From Isoetes taiwanensis (Eukaryota > Streptophyta > Lycopodiopsida > Isoetales > Isoetaceae), in the NCBI GenBank assembly GCA_021234155.1, contig JAJEKV010000287.1, positions 186,001-250,000 of the forward strand: a stretch of DNA of 64,000 nucleotides, given 5' to 3'. Below, one piece after another: positions 41,132 through 52,341 of this stretch. Numbering within the stretch: the first letter of the stretch is position 1; each line of letters begins with the position of its first letter. The notes beneath the pieces are model-generated. The model was not told the DNA's origin. It searched no databases and saw only the letters and a list, made by a program, of their open reading frames with translations. A program made the translations under genes and the position numbers.

Positions 41132-41949
41132 ATGATCCCTCAACCGCCAACGCCTGCACAAGCTCCAAACCATGCACCAGTCATGCCAACTCGCACCAAA
41201 TGTACCCGTAGTTCCTCGTCATCAGATGGCGGTTCAGACTCATCCGACTCATCTGACTCTTCAGCCTCCAGTGCTTCTGATCGTGCCCGTACAAAATCCA
41301 AGCAGAAAGATTATCAGAAGACAGTGGACTCAACTATAACAAGTATATGGAAAAATCGCAAGTTAGCGCAGTTCTCAGGTACTTCTCGCTCAGGAATGGA
41401 TGCTGAATCTTGGTTGGACGCCTATACTGATGAGTTGATGTGTCTGCGCCTGTATGTACCAGAAATCAATGAACGTCATGCCGTAAAAGGCTATATTGAG
41501 GTTATCACCAGCCTTGCGAAAAATGGTGCGGAGGCAGAGGCAAAAGCCCTCAGTTTGGAGGAGGACACCCAAAAGCCATCTTACCCGCGTCCTTCTAGTT
41601 TTGCTCCAGGCAAGCCATATGTGCCATACAGGGCCCGCTCTCTGAGTCCGAGTCCTTCTCAACAACCACAATTCCAGAAAATAGAAAAGAAGGTGAGATT
41701 CAACATGCCAGATAAGCCAAGCAGTGTTGTTGGCCTGATACAGCAAATTCTCCAACCTATTCCAAGGGAGGCTCGTGACCAGCTGAGGCAGGACAAAGCT
41801 TGTTTTCGATGCTTTCGAGCCGGGCACCGTATGTAGGAATGTTTGTACGTAACCCAAGCGGTACAAGCAGCCTTCGCTGAAGTAGTTGGGAAGAATGTAC
41901 ACCTATTTGTGACGTACCGGCCCTTGCTGACGAGGAAGCACTAGATTAT
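41132..41949 (+). pseudogene. gag: Gypsy-3 gag and zinc knuckle, left half of the split element
   Basis: Related to Gypsy-1 Gag: KDYQKTVDSTITSIWKNRKL, QFSGTSRSGMDAESWLD, then directly YTDELMCLRLYVPEINERHA. About 85 capsid residues present in Gypsy-1 between these blocks are deleted. The ORF goes on in one frame to the zinc knuckle CFRCFRAGHR and a stop at 41834-41836. The coding direction resumes at 59236 on the far side of Gypsy-2. The flanking ATTAT (41945-41949) is the target duplication. Confidence 0.85.
41945..41949. repeat. target site duplication ATTAT (left) of Gypsy-2
   Basis: ATTAT directly precedes the TGTTTGGGG end and recurs at 59231-59235 after the other LTR end. Confidence 0.9.
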
Positions 41950-42547
41950 TGTTTGGGGTCTGGGTTCGGGAACTCCTGCAAGACAGCCCTCTGTGAGGAC
42001 CCTTGGATCTAACAGGAGAATCCGGGAGCTATGTCACGCGAGATTTGCAAGAAAAGAACAAGAAAAAGAGAACAGAACAAAAAGAGAACAATGAGATCAC
42101 AATAATGAGAACAACTTCCTTGATGTCAATGAAGATACATGAGCTCTCGCAATCGAGAGAAAACTGACGTGAGACAAGACTCAAAACTCATCTAAAACTC
42201 ATGTGCTAGCTCTACTCATATATATAGTACAATGGCCTTTGGCCCAATATAGACACTCGACGATCTCGGTGCCCGAGCTCACGGAAGGAGGCCCGATTTG
42301 CAGGAATGCCGGCGGTGCCTCTTGAAGTGCTCGAAATCACACTGACGCCGACGCTGGCGTGGCGGGCCGTCACTTGTCTGAACGCCGCCTCTTGGTAGCA
42401 GACGCGGGCTTTGACTGCGTGATCTGCTGTTTGGTCTTTTGCTGGGCCTTTGACGACTGACCCGTGCCTGGCTGTGAATCTTTGGCCTTGACTTGGTCCG
42501 TTGTATGCATGAATAGTCCCGTACCGGGGAGGCCATTGGGACTAACT
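41950..42547 (-). repeat. Gypsy-2 3' LTR
   Basis: On + it starts TGTTTGGGGTCTGGG and ends GGACTAACT. The partner LTR ends GGACTAACA, so one terminal base has changed. Several substitutions and small indels separate the two LTRs, more than in Gypsy-1, so the insertion is older. Confidence 0.92.
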
Positions 42548-42558
42548 CCCCCACCAAA
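42548..42558 (-). promoter_or_regulatory. Gypsy-2 polypurine tract
   Basis: Minus strand reads TTGGTGGGGG(A)G immediately before the LTR. Correct position for plus-strand priming in minus orientation. Confidence 0.65.
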
Positions 42559-42668
42559 CGACACTTTCGGGTGAAGAAATGGAGGAAGTGTTTCCGAGGG
42601 CGGGAATCCAACAGTTTGAAAGTGATCCTCACGGGAATGAGGACGGGCGCCATTATGGTAAGTGTCAA

Positions 42669-44157
42669 TTAGGTCCGTGCGTGTTTGAAGAGTGTCAGGA
42701 GTGTTGAGCCCAAGGGCAGGATCTGCATCAATGAGAAATTTAGAGCGCACCATGTCTTCCAGGGCAGCATGGGCTTCCGAAGGAACGAACTGGCACTCCA
42801 TGAGAAGACAGGTCTGAAGACCAAAGGCACTGACGTTGGCATTCGGGTTGCAATAAAAGATGGGACGTGCCGATTTAGGGAGCTTACCAGGATGCATTTG
42901 AGAGCAGCACAGAAGCCAGCTTGACGGTGAACTGAAGGGTCTGGTGAGGTGGCGGCATTCTGCAAGAAGGTATCAAGGCCATGAATAGCATCAGCGGGCC
43001 GTTGCCAACCACGCTCATTAGCAATATAGATCCAATTTGCAGTGTGATCCAAGGTGGCACCATCTTCCCACTCAGAGCGTCTGACAAAACGGGGATCCCA
43101 CCGAAGATCCGTCGAGATCTGGGGAGGAGTCCACCAAAGATGGCCCGCCCGGGACCTTCGGCCCAAAAGGGAAGACGCCCGGTCGGAGGTGAGAAACCTG
43201 GGGCGTGGAGGGACACCCAGTGAAGCATATGGAGAGGGAGCCATGCCCGTGGGCGCGGGCTGCTGAGCCTGCTCCCTGAATTCACGTACAAGGTCGGGAT
43301 TAAGAGCTTTGCACCACTGATCCCACTCAGAAGTAGAGAGCTGAGTATAGACAGGAGGACTATCCCATCCCGTGGCTATTGTCTTGCTATCCAGAAGGGC
43401 ACGCAATTGATTGTAGCCTGCCAAATGCTGCATGTAAACTTGGGCAAACGGAAGATCCTCAGGATGCCCAAGATTCTTTCGCACCTGTTCCAGCGTTTCA
43501 GCTTGCCAGAGAGGTAAATGCTGAGCAAGCTCGGGCATGTACTCCTGATGAAGAGTGTGAGTCCGATCATGATCTTTAAGATGCGGGTTGTTATCTAATA
43601 ACAACCAGTGAGCCTGTGAGTCACCGTGAAAGTTCTGATGTGGCCCATCACGAAATTTGTCCTGTGTATCAGCCAGATAGAAGTCATGAAAGATGTACGC
43701 CATCGGCTGAACAATCCTGAAGGTGATTAAATCAGGGTCCTCACAGTGAATGAGGTCGAAGACTAAGAGGGCACAGAGTAAGCCTTTGTCTTCAACTGAG
43801 AGGTCTGGTCAAATCCGGAGAAAATCCTCAGTGCGCATGTGGGCATCAACCTGACCATTGGCCGCATACCACTTGAAAAGAAAGAGGTGGCGTCGGGCAA
43901 CCACATAATCAAGGTAACTGGAAGGAATAGCGAAATCCACAGACTGGTGGAGAGCTATATTAATGTAGCCCTCTTGTTTAGTTTGGGCCTCTTCGGCAGA
44001 TTGGACAGCTTGCTGGAGCTGATGTTCAAGATCGCGGATCCGGTTTTCCTTTTCTAACAGAAGACGTGACTGATCACGGACCCGTTTCTGAGGAAGCATG
44101 GCATGTGAAGAGGATTGCCCAGGAGTATGGAGTCGGAGCGTGGCAATCTCGGCATCA
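42669..44157 (-). pseudogene. C-terminal half of the Gypsy-2 third ORF
   Basis: Minus ORFs 44099-43809 and 43703-42669 share a frame and continue the coiled-coil protein after a frame break near 44158 and a stop near 43808. Visible: LLEKENRIRDLEHQLQQAVQ, then YLDYVVARRHLFLFKWYAAN, NFHGDSQAHWLLLDNN, WDQWCKALNPDLVREF, ANWIYIANERGWQRP and HRQAGFCAALKC. After about 42890 the frame is no longer convincing. Function unknown. Confidence 0.6.
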
Positions 44158-45543
44158 TCAATGATCTTCTGTTTGATCTTGGAGAGGCGTGAGCTGAGAG
44201 GTAAGCGTGGAAAGCTGAGCTTCTAAAGAGGCTATTTGAGCATCACGCGCTGTAATGTCATGGGCTTGAGTGGTGTAAGACTGAGAAAGCTCTGTGTACA
44301 GTGTGTCAAGCTTAGCAATGTCTTTATCCTTGTCAACCAAGAGAGTCTCCCTGGCCTTGACTTGCTCCAATAACTCCTGAATGGTAGTTTGCAATTGAGC
44401 CTGTTGATCAGCAAGCAGGCTGTTCTGATTGTTGGCAGTCTTTAGATCCTCACGGGCCTGTAAAAGAGCCTCGTGCTTTTCTTGAAGCTTGTCCTCCAGA
44501 TTGTGAACTTGCGTGTTAGCAGCTTGAAGGTCTCTGTGAAGCGCGTCCGAGGTGTCTAGATACGCTTGAACCCCATGCATAAGAACATCCTGGGATTCTT
44601 GCAACTTGAGAGCAGCAGCTTGAACATTCTGCTGATATTGATACAAAAGCTGGCGAGGATGTGGAGGTGCAGGGCCCTGTTGTGGCCGTGTTTGTGACGT
44701 CTGAGAGACATGACGAGAAGTGGAGGGCGTGGTTTCTGTGGAGGAAGAAGAAACAGTAACATGTGGGGCTTGGTGTTGAACTTGACCAGGAGAAGTATGG
44801 CGTGAAGGTGCAGCCTGTTGGTTTTGAGGAATTGAATGCAGAGATTGCTGAGTGGAGGCATGAGAATTGGAAGGGGACACAGGAACAGGAAGATAATGAC
44901 GGATGAGAGCTTGAAGATGGCCACCCACTGAGGCTTCAAAGACAGAGGAGGGGGCAGCCCGAATGCGGTCGACTTCATGAAGGAGGCGGTAGAACAAAAG
45001 CTGTGGCCAATCAATATGGTGATTGGAGCGGATGGCTGTGATCACCATATTATAGAACGGCTTATTGATATGGGTGTTCTTGATAGAATACCCAAGCAAT
45101 TTGCGCCACAAAAACTTGACAAAGGTGTCGTGGGACTTTGCAATATTGGTGAGGCGATGCATGTTGGCTTGATAAGAAGGAGCGCCGAACTGAGTGACAT
45201 CTATGTCCTGTAAGGCAGCCCAAGATAAAGAAGGTGTTTGCAAAGGAATACGGAATACCTCAGAAATCAGGGGCTGAGTAAGCAAGATGGTGGTGCCATC
45301 GACCACAGTAGCATATCCTTCCGGGCTGTTGATGATGTGAGCGATGAACTGCTTCAATTGCTCCGGATTTGGGGCCGGGAGGTCCATCTGTGAGAATTCA
45401 TAAAGCTTCTGGCGTTCCGCGACTTCACGACTCGGGCCAACGAGGGCTTCGCGAAAGGTGGGCGTCAAGAAAGACACAGACTCGAAAGGAGCCGGATCCC
45501 TTGGAGTAGAAGCTTGAAGTGTAGGAAATTTGGGTGCAGCCAT
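44158..45543 (-). CDS. Gypsy-2 third ORF, N-terminal part: helical domain and long coiled coil
   Basis: Best start is ATG 45543 (MAAPKFPTLQAS); an upstream ATG at 45666 is in the same frame. Residues 1-235 form a domain (LYEFSQMDLPAPNPEQLKQF, DGTTILLTQPLISEVFRIPL, HINKPFYNMVITAIRSNHH, LFYRLLHEVDRIRAA) like those in the extra ORFs of Athila/Tat elements and in proteins often labelled plant transposon protein. Then comes a Ser/Gln/Pro-rich linker and, from about residue 310, a long coiled coil (LEDKLQEKHEALLQAREDLK, LLEQVKARETLLVDKDKDIA). No membrane segment is visible, so an envelope role is not supported. Confidence 0.75.
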   Translation of the reverse strand: MAAPKFPTLQASTPRDPAPFESVSFLTPTFREALVGPSREVAERQKLYEFSQMDLPAPNPEQLKQFIAHIINSPEGYATVVDGTTILLTQPLISEVFRIPLQTPSLSWAALQDIDVTQFGAPSYQANMHRLTNIAKSHDTFVKFLWRKLLGYSIKNTHINKPFYNMVITAIRSNHHIDWPQLLFYRLLHEVDRIRAAPSSVFEASVGGHLQALIRHYLPVPVSPSNSHASTQQSLHSIPQNQQAAPSRHTSPGQVQHQAPHVTVSSSSTETTPSTSRHVSQTSQTRPQQGPAPPHPRQLLYQYQQNVQAAALKLQESQDVLMHGVQAYLDTSDALHRDLQAANTQVHNLEDKLQEKHEALLQAREDLKTANNQNSLLADQQAQLQTTIQELLEQVKARETLLVDKDKDIAKLDTLYTELSQSYTTQAHDITARDAQIASLEAQLSTLTSQLTPLQDQTEDH

Positions 45544-45666
45544 GGCGAGGAGCGTCGGAAAGGAACAAGAAGAACTGTGGTGCGAAGGCGGAGAGCGGAG
45601 AGCGGAAGACGAAAACGCAGATAGGCGAAAAGGTTCTAGGGGGCACAAGTGTTGGCGACGGGGCAC

Positions 45667-46075
45667 GATGAACCGGCAACCGTGGATGATGCTAGATGGC
45701 GACAGATGCGAAGGAGGCGATTGAGAGGCAAAATTTTGGCTAAGTCCCCAAACAGTAAAGGGAGAAGCAGTGAACGGTGGCGATGAGACGTAAGGGAATG
45801 ATCTGATGTGACAGCTGGCGAAAGGACACCCATTAATGTTCGACAGGCGTGAAAAGAAGGAAGGTCATTTAATGCTGGCAACTCGAAGTGGGATATCATT
45901 AAAACGAAGGTGTCAGAAGGTACCATGGCTAGATATGCGGCGGGAGAAAAGATTCTGGAATTAGAAAGAACCTTGCATTGCTAACACGTTGGCGAATTTT
46001 CTGATTGGTCCACGTCGACAGGGAGGTCCGCGGGTGGCTATATAAGACGAACAGTGGGTGAAGCTGAGACACCCG
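45667..46075. promoter_or_regulatory. possible divergent control region between third ORF (-) and antisense ORF (+)
   Basis: About 400 bp with no ORF of note separates two divergent ORFs. TATATAAG at 46039-46046 faces the + ORF but is only 30 bp from its ATG, which would leave an extremely short leader, so the assignment is weak. Confidence 0.3.
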
Positions 46076-46342
46076 ATGGCGCTCAGTATGTCTGCTGCAG
46101 GACTTCACGACAAGTGCACCATGCCCTCGAACTGCCTGGAGTGGATAACATGTAAGATGGACTGCTTGGACCTGTGGAGGTGCCACAACCGTGGCATTCC
46201 CATGGATGGGTGGTGTGCAGGGATGGCTGAGCATCCCGATCCCCATACCAACGGGATGGAGGTGGTGATTCACCTGCGCTGGGATCCGGAGCAGAATTAC
46301 TACCACATTCTGCGCATCACCTCTGCTCCAAACCCGGAGTAG
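46076..46342 (+). CDS. antisense small ORF within Gypsy-2 (VVIHL-x-W-x-PE protein)
   Basis: 88 codons, ATG 46076 to TAG 46342, opposite to gag-pol. The N-terminal half has Cys at regular distances (DKC, NC, TCKMDC, RC, GWC), which could bind metal. The C-terminal half EVVIHLRWDPEQNYYHILRI matches the product of 31926-32210. Antisense ORFs between integrase and 3' LTR are known in the Tat lineage. No known domain is recognised. Two cUUCGg-type hairpins follow the stop. Confidence 0.55.
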   Translation: MALSMSAAGLHDKCTMPSNCLEWITCKMDCLDLWRCHNRGIPMDGWCAGMAEHPDPHTNGMEVVIHLRWDPEQNYYHILRITSAPNPE

Positions 46343-46372
46343 AGGGGTTTTCTCTTTAGGATTTTGTAAATA

Positions 46373-46413
46373 GAGCTTCGGCTCATAGCGGAAAATAGTG
46401 AGCTTCGGCTCAC
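46373..46413 (+). terminator. two UUCG-tetraloop hairpins after the antisense ORF
   Basis: GAGC-TTCG-GCTC at 46373-46384 and GTGAGC-TTCG-GCTCAC at 46398-46413, each next to an ATTTTGTAAAT string. C(UUCG)G loops are exceptionally stable in RNA. A role in 3'-end structure is inferred. Confidence 0.5.
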
Positions 46414-46544
46414 ATTTTGTAAATTTGCCTCTAGTAATATAAATATACCGCTGTTAGTCACTATCTGTGGTTTCAGAATTTTTTTGTGCATCTTGAGTAG
46501 AACTATCTGTATCGTCTGTATGAAATTGTTTAAGGCGAAAGCCA

Positions 46545-48232
46545 TTAACTAGAGTAGGTAATGGAGTGCCATCTAGTTCGGTCAGGCTTGAAAACACTGG
46601 GTTGCACCACTTGATCAATTTGATAAGGACCAAGCCATCGAAACTTTAACTTGCCCGGAAAATTTTTGTAACGTGAATCATAAAGAAGAACCAATTCTCC
46701 TTCTTTGAATGTTTTTGTCTTAAGTCGTTTGTCATGCAATGATTTCTGCAACTGTTGTCCGTGAAGAACACGAATGTAAGCATCGCGACGAAGTTCATCC
46801 AACTGTTCCAATTGATAAACCCTTTCCTTTAGCGCAGCAGGTGGATTATGGGCTGCTGCAAGTTGAAAACGGAGAGTTGGAAGAATATATTCAAAAGGCA
46901 TGAGAGCTTCTTGACCATAAACCAGTTTGAAAGGAGTGTGACCAATAGCGATTTTGAAACTAGTGTTGTAAGCCCAAAGAACAGTAGGCAACTTGTCTTG
47001 CCAATCTGTGCGAGAAGCGTCACAAATTTTTTTGAGAAGAGTGATGAGAGTTTTGTTGGTACTTTCAGCCAAGCCATTTCCTTGAGGATAATAGGGTGTA
47101 CTCTTCCGGTGTTGGATGTGAAGATAATCCGTCAGCGCCTTGAAGGTATGATTGACAAAATGCACGCCACGATCACTAACAAGTTGGGACAACCAAAACG
47201 CGTGATGATGTGCGTGTAGAGGACCTTGGCTGTGCTGGCAGCAGTGTTGTCTGGAAGTGCACAAGCTTGTGCCCATTTGGTAGCATAATCCGTAATGACC
47301 AGAATATAGCGGGCACGGGTGTGCCGCGCTGGTGGGTCCATGGGTCCCACAAAATCCATTCCCCATTTGCTGAAGGGATGTGGCGTGGCGACCGGCGTCA
47401 ATGAAAGAGCGTCACGGGTCGTGGGCTTTCCCACACGCTGACAGACGTCACACGTGCGAGCATAAGCGTGGGCATCTTTGAAGAGCGTGGGCCAGAAGTA
47501 TCCTGCCAAAAGAATTTTGCGTGCCGTGGCCTCACCACTAAAATGACCACCACCAAGCCCATCGTGGGCCTGTCGAACAATATCGGGCACCTCGTGAGGG
47601 AGGACACAACGACGGAGAACCATGTCTTTGCCTCGTTTGTACAAGTGGCCTGCAACCATGGTATAGTCACGGACCTCTCTGAGAAACTGACGGTGGCGGG
47701 AGCGAAGCTTGTCTGGAGAGAGCGTCGGATCGGCAGGAGGAAGAGCACCAGTGAGAAGATATTGCTGAAAGTGATGAAACCAATGGGGCGTGGCCGTGAC
47801 CAGGAACAATTGAGCGTCTGGAAAGGCGTCAGAAACACCCGTGGACGTATCATCCGTGTGGATGCGTGAAAGATAATCAGGCACCACATGAGACTTGCCT
47901 GCCTTATGAACAATTTCGAAGGGAGCGAATTCTTGGAGAAGAAGGACCCAACGAGCAATTCTTCCCGTGGGCGTGGCTTTGTTGATCAAGTAAAGAAGAG
48001 CTTGATGATCAACAAAGAACTTGATCTGGCTTCCCAACAAATAATGTCGGAAACGTTGGACACAGAAAACTAAGCCCAAAGCTTCCCGTTCCGTGGCAGA
48101 GTAGTTGCGCTCAGCAGGATTGAGTTTTCGGCTGGCATAGCGGATTGGTTTATCCGTGGTTTCATCATAGGCCTGAGAGAGAACAGCACCAATTGCAAAG
48201 GCAGAGACGTCAATATGAACGTGGAGGAACAA
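46545..48232 (-). pseudogene. pol: Gypsy-2 Pol: RNase H and integrase
   Basis: RNase H: HIDVSAFAIGAVLSQA and VDHQALLYLINK. Integrase zinc domain: HDGLGGGHFSG and CDVCQRVG. Catalytic core: WGMDFVGPMD (D), then after a frame change near 47150 LVSDRGVHFVNH (D) and YYPQGNGLAESTNKTL (E). The C-terminus has ELVLLYDSRYKNFPGKLKFR and WLGPYQIDQVV. The frame change means this copy cannot make a whole integrase. No chromodomain follows. Confidence 0.9.
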
Positions 48233-48249
48233 GTACCGGGGCCTGATTC

Positions 48250-48497
48250 ATCACATTTTTTAAAGACAAGTTCCAATTTTTCCAAATGATCATCCATGGA
48301 GCTGTAGGCTGAAAAATCATCTTGAAAGATCTGAAGAAAAGGTTTGTCCTTCATAAAGTCTTGAAAGACAGAGAGCATAATGCGCTGGAAGGTTGAAGGA
48401 GAGTTTGAGAGACCAAAAGAGACCACCTTGTAAGCAAAAGTGCCCCAGGGGGTGGTGAAGGTAGTTTTCAGTTGATCTTCTTGCTTGATAGAAATCT
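48250..48497 (-). pseudogene. pol: Gypsy-2 RT palm, portion after the transposon insertion
   Basis: Continues from the right-hand half with IKQEDQLKTTFTTPWGTFAY and FGLSNSPSTFQRIM, then the catalytic IFQDDFSAYS (F-x-DD). Between about 48232 and 48250 the thumb/connection part is missing, so the RT has an internal deletion. Confidence 0.85.
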
Positions 48498-48501
48498 GAT
48501 T
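48498..48501. repeat. target site duplication GATT (left) of Sola-like copy 2
   Basis: GATT here and at 55502-55505. Removing the element and one copy restores a continuous RT reading frame across the Gly-Tyr-Asn/Gln-Ile point. Confidence 0.95.
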
Positions 48502-48531
48502 GGGTGTAAATTCTATACTGGTGATCAAAAA
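48502..48531 (+). repeat. left TIR of Sola-like copy 2
   Basis: 30 bases, exactly reverse-complementary to 55472-55501. Confidence 0.97.
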
Positions 48532-49029
48532 GCACTGTCCGGACATGTGCTTTATGTGCTGAAAGCGCTTAGTACCTCCTTAGTCGTGTGACGTCCAACC
48601 GAATTAAAACAGAATTGGCATGCACCAAGAATAGTATATGCAATTCCGGAATGGCAGGGATCAGTGACTAGGATCTCCAAAGACGCGGGAACTCCGTTGG
48701 CGGGGAGGATGGTTGGAGTTTCCTTTAGTGGTTGGCGGAGAAATCAGAATTGAATTGCAATTAGAGAATTGCAATACCAATTCATACAATTCGAACAAAT
48801 TTTGCATTGTTTCAATTGAATTTTCAATTTGGAATTGTAATTGAAGTCGTGAAATCTGTCCCGTGAATTTCAATGGAAAGCTCCCCGAAAGCATCGATTC
48901 AACTAGAAGAAGGATTTTCTTGCAAATTCAAGCTAAAAATAGAAGAAAATCCCGAGAAAGGGAAGAGAGAGAGAGAAGGAAAACAATCCTCCTTCCAATA
49001 CCAAAGATTGTGGTGTTTTGAGTGAAAGA

Positions 49030-51913
49030 AGATTACAGGAATTGTGAGAAGAATTTGGAAGATTATTTCAATGAAATTACAAATACTTTTGCCTCAAATG
49101 TGGACAAAGGGAAGTTAGCATCGAGATTCTTCAAGAAGATTAAACATCTTCCACTCGATGTTGATGTAGCAGATCAAAAGAAAATGCCCTTATGAGGGAT
49201 TTAATTTTGAATGTGAAAGAGACTTTTCAAGCTCAAAAATATGATAGAAATCTCGATGTTCTTCAAGCAAAAAGGAGTACACGCAAATGGTGCATCTTCA
49301 ACAAAGGAAGTGAATCAATCAGCAATAGCAAGGCTTCTATCTATTCAAGAAGAACTGTAGCAAGAGCATTTCGAGAGGCGTGTGTATGCAGAATTTGAAG
49401 CGAGGTCCACGGTCAATGTTTGAGGAGGAGAAAAAGATCGATGCACTTTCGGATGAAGCAAAAATAGGTAAGATAAAGAATTTTTGGGATGAGAATACTA
49501 GGATCTCACCATATAAAAACATGTGAGAAAACATGTTAGTGAAATAGGTGAAAAGATTGACCATCCTATTCATTTCTTTGGAGGTGACACAAGTAAGCAC
49601 ATTACGCCTCTTTTTTTACGTATTTTGCATGATATTGTTCTTTGAATCGTATTTATGATCGGTTTGCGGTTTTATCTTCAATTCGGGAAAGAGTATCCAC
49701 GAGATCAATATATGCCAGCAAACCTTTGAGAAGCTTAAACCAAGCTATATTAGGAGATTGCAAGAAAGGGAGACTTGCTGCTGTCAGTACCACATGCACC
49801 TTGATTTTGTCATGCAGGCAATTAATAACATGAGGTCTGATCCTTATGGTGTGCACAAAGATTGCAAATGCGAATCACGGGGGTATGTGGTCCAGGTCCA
49901 ACATGCAATGCTAAGGACAATATTTTCAAATCTACAAGTGAGTATTGGAGAAATGTGGTATGCCCCAAAGTAGAAGCGGATGAATGGCACAAACATGCAT
50001 GTTTGATGCGGACACCTGCAAGAAATGTGGTCTCAAGAGGTAAGTTATTAACATAGCTCATATATATTGTTTAACTTTTCATTTCTATGATATCTAGATA
50101 ACATATGTCATATATATTGTTTAACTTTTCATTTCTATGATATCTAGCTTCAATATCCTCTTACAGTACTTTCTCTATTCCACTTTATCTGAGTTCCAAA
50201 GTGTCCAAGGGAAACAAGTAAATCATTAGAACACACGGTGGATTGGAAAGTATTTGAAAAAGTTAGTGTTGAGTTTGTGTTAGAAGGATCACGTCATTTA
50301 TACTAATTTGTTGATTCTCTTGCTTTAAAGAAGAAGTTTGTTTCTAAGAGAAACCCTAAGAAGAAACCAACTAAAGTTACAAGATTGGCCTACAAGGCTG
50401 GTACCCCTTTTGAATTTCGGGAACATGCAAGAAAAACAATGGCGACATTTGTGCCACACAACTACAAAGGCTCATTGGCAAACAAAACAATTCAGACAAT
50501 GTTTGGCAAGTTTTGGAGAAGACACAATAGTTTACGTAATTGACTTTGCGAGAAAACTATGGTTTCAAAGTTCAGCAGAAGCGCAATCATGTCATTGGCT
50601 GCTTGACCCGGTATCCATTTTAGTTCATATCACTTACGGGTTTGGAAGGAAACAACAGGTGGATGGCAATGACATCAAGAAGAAAAAGAAAAGATATGAA
50701 GCAAAAAAAGATGATAACAGAGAAATTATAAAGAGTGTCACTTCTATATTTCGGATGAGAAGTCTCATGACATCAATTTGTACAACATTGCCTCTTAAAA
50801 CATGCCACTTGGTTGGAGTTAAATGGTATTCAATATTCCAAGCATTATGTATGGTCGGATGGTTCTTCATCTCAATTTAAGTCTGCAAGACCATTCTATT
50901 TCTTGGGTAGATGGTATGCAGAGATCTTGGGAAGGAGATTATTTGGAATTTCTTTGCCCATTTCATGGAAAAGGTGAGCATGATGGCCAAGGAGCAAAGT
51001 GGTAAAAGATTTCTCACAAAGGAACAAGCTGAAGTATAATGGGAGAAAAAACTCCGGTGTCTTTGCGAGATGGATTCGATTTCTAAATGAATTCTTTACC
51101 AATGACTCATCTGATTCGATATACAAGGTAAATCTTGCACTTGTAGCACTTGAAGCACTTGAAGCACTTAGACCTGTATTTTAGTCTAATTATTGTTCAT
51201 GATTTTTATGCATGTTTGGTGATACTTTACTAGTTTTATACATTTTGAAGGCCATTTATGTACAAATATAACATTTTGAACTTTTTTTTTTTGTTTGTTA
51301 TTGGAATGTTTACTTACCTGTACAACACTTACAGCACTTACAGCAGTTAAGCACTTACAGCACTTGATTAATTGTTGCCTGCAGGTACTTTTGGGAAATT
51401 GACCCTCATAGTATAGATAGATCAGAAAGGTATGATGCTCAGACCCTCAAAGGGACAACTAAAATTCATTGCATCAGGCCTTTTGATAGAGAAAATCCTT
51501 TGAAGCTTGCACATAGACCTTTGTCATGTTTTTGCATGTCTTGCCAGCAAGGGAAATGGGACTCCTGTAGCACTAAATCTCGTATAGGAGGTTGGGAGAC
51601 AAATGAGTTGGTCCCAAAAAGAGCAGAACTGCAGGAAATTCCTGACAATGAGGTTGTGTCTGAAGACGAGGAGACTGATAGTGAAGATGATGGTGACCAT
51701 GATCTGATCAGCTCTAATGTAGAAGTAGGGGACAATTTTGCAGTGAATGCAGAAGAAGGCAATGCTGAGGGTGTAGACTTTTATGTCCTGAAATGTATTG
51801 AGACAAAGAACACATTACTAGATGATTATGAAGATAATTTTGGGGCAATGTTTTTGGAATTGGTGAGGTCATATTTTACGGCTACTATTACAAACAATTG
51901 GAAGGAGAATTAA
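49030..51913 (+). pseudogene. DDE-like transposase of Sola-like copy 2
   Basis: Blocks in order match copy 1: a helical N-terminus (LDVLQAKRSTRKW near 49250); HLDFVMQAINNM near 49800; the Cys block CNAKDNIFKSTSEYWRNVVC to WHKHACL (49900-50010); VTRLAYKAG and VPHNYK (50375-50470); VWSDGSSSQFKSARPFYFLG (50850-50910), then in another frame HGKGEHDGQGA (50970-51000); the Cys-rich HRPLSCFCMSCQQGKWDSC (51510-51560); and an acidic C-terminus with VEVGDNFAVN and EGVDFYVLKCIETKNTLLDD ending 51913. Stops and frame changes are frequent (around 49190, 49400, 50560, 50930). The Asp of SDG and the HGKG-x-HDG motif are candidate catalytic elements. Confidence 0.7.
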
Positions 51914-52341
51914 GTTTTCAACTTCTTTTTAGACAAACCAGCGGCCCCACGATTAATACGACCCACCTCGTTAGGATTTGCAAATTTGACATGACTTTGG
52001 TGAAAGACAACCTGTATAGTATGGATGAGCAGACATGCCAACAAATAATGAGCAGCCTGCCTTCAAGTTGATAACAGTTTCTAATCATCAATTGTGCAAA
52101 GAAGATAAAAATATTCATTGATAACTTAATAAGTATATCAGATCAAAGGATATATCAAAAATGTATACAAAATTGGCCGACCTACATGAACAACAAAATG
52201 GGTAAATTTGTCGGTTGACAATTTAAAATGTGTTTCACCTAACTATTTACAACTTGTTTCGGTGTTGCAAAGGCAGAATTGTTCGATGAACTTGCTATCT
52301 GCTGTTCGATCGACCACTTCACAAATGTAGAGTAATAGAGA

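Noticed and set aside
44158-45543. Envelope protein for the Gypsy-2 third ORF
   Set aside because: No signal peptide, membrane segment or furin-like site; the protein is a helical domain plus coiled coil.
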